From Ulvibacter antarcticus (GTDB lineage: Bacteria; Bacteroidota; Bacteroidia; Flavobacteriales; Flavobacteriaceae): DNA of 64,000 bases. How positions within the stretch are numbered: the stretch's first letter is position 1; each line of letters starts with the position of its first letter. The translations under genes and the position numbers were made by a program. Shown piece by piece: positions 61,491-64,000 of this stretch. Below the pieces are notes generated by a model that saw nothing but the letters and a program-made list of their open reading frames with translations, was not told the origin of the DNA and made no database searches. The stretch lies in the NCBI RefSeq assembly GCF_003688405.1, contig NZ_REFC01000013.1:124001-188000 (forward strand), in the 5' to 3' direction.

Positions 61491-62300
61491 TTAGGCCTTG
61501 GGCACAATTACAGCATCCTTAGGTTTTGCAAATACAGAAGGCTCCAATTGAGTTTCAGTAGCAGTAACCTTCGAAAATTTCCTGCTTTTTTTCTTAGCAT
61601 CCGGCTTTCCGTCTTTAGTACTGTACCAAATCAATTCAGAAGGTAAAAGCAAGCCATTTACATCTTCCCATTTATCATATTTAATAAAATGCCAATCATT
61701 GCTTTTTGAATCATCACCATAGGTCACAGTATATCCCAGCCATTCCATCGTGTTGCTTTCGGGATTAAGATAAATGATATATTCATCGTCCGGGGAATCA
61801 CCAATACCGTGTTCATAACCAACTTTTACTGCTTTATACGATTTACCTTTTAGCTCGGTGTCTTCCAACTGAGTGTAGATAATTCCGTCATCACCTAAAA
61901 CAAATGGCATGGCATAGAAATAAAACATTAGGTTGTGATAAAAGCGCGCTTTCCCTTTATATGCATCAGGCTTGTTGTTAAGTAACCACACATCTTTACC
62001 ATCGTAACCAATAGTCCAATCCTTTGCTTCGATCTTGGCCTTTCTGTTTTTTAGAGAAACAGAATGAGTTTCTTCGCCCTTATCAACTTCCATTTCGAAA
62101 CAGAGATTGTTCATATGGTTCCAAGTATCAATTCCACCATGCGCTTGAAAAACAGCAGCTATATTGTTTGGATATTCTTTTTTCTGAATGGTTTCTGAAA
62201 CTGTTTTAATGACTTCAACCGTTTCCTCCGATTCTTTTTTTTCGTTTTTACAAGAAATTAAAACGACGGATAGTAATAAAACTGAAAGAAGACTCTTCAT
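61491..62300 (-). CDS. DUF6503-like lipoprotein
   Basis: 269 aa with a lipobox (VVLISC near residue 17). AVFQAHGGIDTWNHMNNLCFEM and LNPESNTMEWLGYTVTYGDD recall DUF6503-type or LolA-like beta barrels that may bind lipid. The family has no assigned role. The end codes for a Lys-rich, Val-rich tail (KDAVIVPKA). Confidence 0.75.
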   Translation of the reverse strand: MKSLLSVLLLSVVLISCKNEKKESEETVEVIKTVSETIQKKEYPNNIAAVFQAHGGIDTWNHMNNLCFEMEVDKGEETHSVSLKNRKAKIEAKDWTIGYDGKDVWLLNNKPDAYKGKARFYHNLMFYFYAMPFVLGDDGIIYTQLEDTELKGKSYKAVKVGYEHGIGDSPDDEYIIYLNPESNTMEWLGYTVTYGDDSKSNDWHFIKYDKWEDVNGLLLPSELIWYSTKDGKPDAKKKSRKFSKVTATETQLEPSVFAKPKDAVIVPKA

Positions 62301-62380
62301 AATGAGGTTTTTAGATGCGGGATTAAAAGTAGTAAAGCAAAGTGCACTCTGAAACTTTTTTTGAATACTTTATGATATTA

Positions 62381-62436
62381 AGAAGAAAGAAGAAAGAAGA
62401 AAGAAGAAAGAAGGAAGAAGGAAGAAGGAAGAAGGA
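62381..62436. repeat. Period-7 purine array, AGAAG[AG]A x 8
   Basis: Four AGAAGAA units then four AGAAGGA units in exact register: one clean switch in sequence within one array. It lies between the DUF6503 gene and the glutaminyl cyclase gene. Confidence 0.95.
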
Positions 62437-62485
62437 AGAAGTGTGACATAAGATATTAGATAAAACAAGTATGAATTAACAAATT

Positions 62486-62534
62486 AAATCTCAAATCTCA
62501 AATCTTATGTCTAACGTCTCACATCTCAAATCTA
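62486..62534. repeat. Period-7 array, AAATCTC type, 7 units
   Basis: AAATCTC, AAATCTC, AAATCTT, ATGTCTA, ACGTCTC, ACATCTC, AAATCTA; ends one base before the stop codon of the minus-strand gene. Confidence 0.88.
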
Positions 62535-62535
62535 T

Positions 62536-63591
62536 CTACTGCTCAACCACTTCGATCTTAAACATCTTATCCCAGTTCTTTCCGGTGATGTATAAGGTGT
62601 TTTTTTCTCCGTTATAGGCAATCCCATTAAGCACGTTGAGTTCGGCATGCTGAGTAACCTTAGCTTTTAGGCCTGTAAGATCGATAACGCCTTCTACCGC
62701 TCCGTTTGTAGGATCGACAATGGCGATGGCGTCTTTTTCATAAATATTGGCGTAGATCTTTCCATCGATCCATTCCAGCTCATTCACCTTCGGAATTTTA
62801 CTGGTATTGGTGTACAATTGGATGTAGTCAATTTCTGAAAGATTATTGGGATTTAGTGTCCAGATCTTTTCGGTTCCGTCACTTTTATAAATCATTTTAC
62901 CGTCATTGGCAAGTCCCCAGCCTTCTTTACTCTTTCCGTAAACAAAGGTTCCTGTTTTTTTAAGATCAGATAAATTATAAATAAAACCTGTATTTTCTCT
63001 CCAGGTAAGCTGATAAATTTTATTATTTAAAATAGTAAGACCCTCTCCGAAATAAGCATCGGCCATGGTTACCTTTTGTAACACAGCGCCTGTTTTATAA
63101 TCGGTTTTTCTCAAAGATGATGCTTTGTATTGTCCGGTGCTCTCATATAAGGTGTCATTTTTAAATTCCAGTCCCTGCGTATATGCTTCAATATCGTGTG
63201 GATATGTTTCCAGAATCTTATACGTATATAAGGTAGGTTTTATAGACGATAGTATTATGATATCTTTTTTGACTTCAAACGTGTCTCCTTCCGAATAGAT
63301 TGTCGCCCGAACAGCTCGTATCCCTAACTTTTGACCCTTTAGTGAAATTTTCGTTTCCTTGTTTTCTTCCGAAGAGACCATCCTTTCAGAATCCATAAAG
63401 TACACAATTGAATCGATCGTCTTATTTTTCTTATTGTTTATTTCTACATCAACTACTTCTGAAGCTGTATATCCTTTCTTATGATCCTTGATGGTGACAG
63501 AAAAAAGATCATTATCGGACTTAGAATCGTTTCCGCAGCTAGCGAAAAAAGCTACTAAAACAGTAACTACTAATAATTTATAAATATTCAT
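62536..63591 (-). CDS. Glutaminyl-peptide cyclotransferase lipoprotein
   Basis: 351 aa from MNIYKLLVVTVLVAFFASC (Met at 63591; 16 upstream residues not used). A lipobox leads to a domain of about 100 residues and then a five-bladed propeller-like glutamine cyclotransferase: AYTQGLEFKNDTLYESTGQY, GLTILNNKIYQLTWRE, VNELEWIDGKIYANIYEKDAI and VLNGIAYNGEKNTLYITGKNWDK. It would cyclise N-terminal Gln on periplasmic proteins. Confidence 0.88.
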   Translation of the reverse strand: MNIYKLLVVTVLVAFFASCGNDSKSDNDLFSVTIKDHKKGYTASEVVDVEINNKKNKTIDSIVYFMDSERMVSSEENKETKISLKGQKLGIRAVRATIYSEGDTFEVKKDIIILSSIKPTLYTYKILETYPHDIEAYTQGLEFKNDTLYESTGQYKASSLRKTDYKTGAVLQKVTMADAYFGEGLTILNNKIYQLTWRENTGFIYNLSDLKKTGTFVYGKSKEGWGLANDGKMIYKSDGTEKIWTLNPNNLSEIDYIQLYTNTSKIPKVNELEWIDGKIYANIYEKDAIAIVDPTNGAVEGVIDLTGLKAKVTQHAELNVLNGIAYNGEKNTLYITGKNWDKMFKIEVVEQ

Positions 63592-63646
63592 GATGATCGC
63601 TAAATTTTTGGGAAAGATATTTATTATAATTGATAACAAAAAATTC

Positions 63647-63676
63647 TTGTAGAACGTCTAAAATGCCTTATCTTTG
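63647..63676 (+). promoter_or_regulatory. SRP RNA promoter
   Basis: TTG (63647-63649), a 19-base spacer and TATCTTTG (63669-63676): an exact match to the Bacteroidota -33/-7 consensus. Five bases separate it from the mapped start of the RNA. Confidence 0.85.
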
Positions 63677-63680
63677 CACC

Positions 63681-63774
63681 GGCAAGTCCTACACAACCAG
63701 CTCCTGTGGAATCCCCCAGGGCGGGAACGCAGCAAGGGTAAATGGTCGTAGCGGTGTGATGTAGGTAGCTTGCC
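63681..63774 (+). ncRNA. ffs: Signal recognition particle RNA, small bacterial type
   Basis: About 94 nt. GGCAAG at 5' pairs with CTTGCC at 3'; the conserved apical domain with GGGCGGGAACGCAGCAAGGG forms the tetraloop and asymmetric loop bound by Ffh. The outer stem is followed by ATTTTTT, a terminator-like tail. It guides nascent inner-membrane proteins with Ffh and FtsY. Confidence 0.9.
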
Positions 63775-63886
63775 ATTTTTTGTACCCTAAACTTTCCTCT
63801 TTTAAATCACCTCCACCAAAGTATTTTAACGTTTCTATTTGGATATCTAAGTCGGGAACTGCATCTTTGCTTTCTAACAAGAATAG

Positions 63887-64000
63887 ATGTCTAAAGTAGT
63901 ATTGATAACGGGTGGTTCTTCAGGAATAGGTAAAGCCATTGGTGAGTATCTTTCCAGCAAAGGTTATAAAGTATACGGCACCAGTAGAAATCCAGACCGA
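63887..64000 (+). CDS. Short-chain dehydrogenase/reductase, N-terminal fragment
   Basis: Starts MSKVVLITGGSSGIGKAIGE, the canonical TGxxxGIG NAD(P) site; the frame stays open for 38 codons to the window end, so the gene is cut by the edge. CATCTTTG at 63862-63869 may be its -7 element. The substrate cannot be set from 38 residues. Confidence 0.85.
   Translation, partial: MSKVVLITGGSSGIGKAIGEYLSSKGYKVYGTSRNPDR

Noticed and set aside
4418-62534. Tandem arrays as CRISPR
   Set aside because: The units are directly adjacent 7- or 8-mers with no unique spacers, and no cas gene is present.
63689-63880. 63-aa minus-strand ORF over the SRP RNA
   Set aside because: It is antisense to the structured RNA and its terminator and has no start context.
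1-64000. tRNA genes or attachment sites
   Set aside because: No cloverleaf or T-loop sequence was seen on either strand by eye; a computed scan would be decisive.

Overview
The window is chromosomal DNA of a low-GC member of the Bacteroidota, almost certainly a marine-type Flavobacteriaceae. The evidence is a T9SS sorting domain, the gliding-linked lipoprotein GldI, lipoboxes and DUF families typical of the group, -7 promoter elements of the form TAnnTTTG, and a small Bacteroidota-type SRP RNA. I see no rRNA, tRNA, insertion sequence, prophage, plasmid marker or CRISPR array. Most genes lie on the minus strand.

Layout. 0-9.8 kb: a secreted T9SS cargo protein, an ABC exporter pair, a nucleoid-associated protein, heme A synthase, CCA-adding enzyme and the tRNA t6A enzyme TsaC/Sua5. 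9.8-19.8 kb: an LPS-core or surface-glycan block with six glycosyltransferases (GT2, GT4 and GT9 types), a CgeB-like protein, two methyltransferases, a polysaccharide deacetylase and a Kdo-kinase-like protein. 19.8-24.2 kb: DapD, RuvX, peptide deformylase, DUF5606 and MazG. 24-31 kb: a DUF349 protein, AroE, two tandem DUF368 (PopT-type lipid carrier flippase) genes, a TPR protein and a class III aminotransferase. 32-37.8 kb: an OstA/LptA-like protein, PurA, a Fur-type regulator and Rel/SpoT. 38-42.4 kb: an M48 protease, an rRNA methyltransferase, Ndk, a PhoD-like phosphatase and a small secreted protein.

42.5-53.5 kb is a compact island of ion and membrane-tension genes. An ECF sigma factor, a 61-aa partner and MscS head it. 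A gene broken by a stop codon, a GIN-domain protein and a three-helix mini-MscS follow. It ends with a six-gene operon: cation-chloride cotransporter, large P-loop NTPase with a Lys-to-Arg Walker A change, second mini-MscS, Na+/H+ antiporter and two small orphan proteins. 53.7-64 kb holds NrnA, GldI, a cyclophilin-FKBP fusion, a BON-LysM protein, PepD, DUF3810, YitT behind a possible attenuator, VF530, two lipoproteins, the SRP RNA and the start of a short-chain dehydrogenase.

The most unusual signals are not genes. (1) Almost every repetitive intergenic stretch is a short tandem array of period 7, with a different unit at nearly every locus, and a smaller set has period 8; several arrays run into the stop codon of the neighbouring gene. 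(2) A dispersed element of about 55 bp, with CTCGATA and CACTCGAA ends, is present eight times, often next to these arrays and once as two inverted pairs. (3) The octamer TTCCGAAG occurs about 50 times, balanced between strands and used in all three reading frames, far above chance. (4) Two tiny ORFs, each followed by an intrinsic terminator, sit just upstream of yitT. All coordinates and counts were read by eye.
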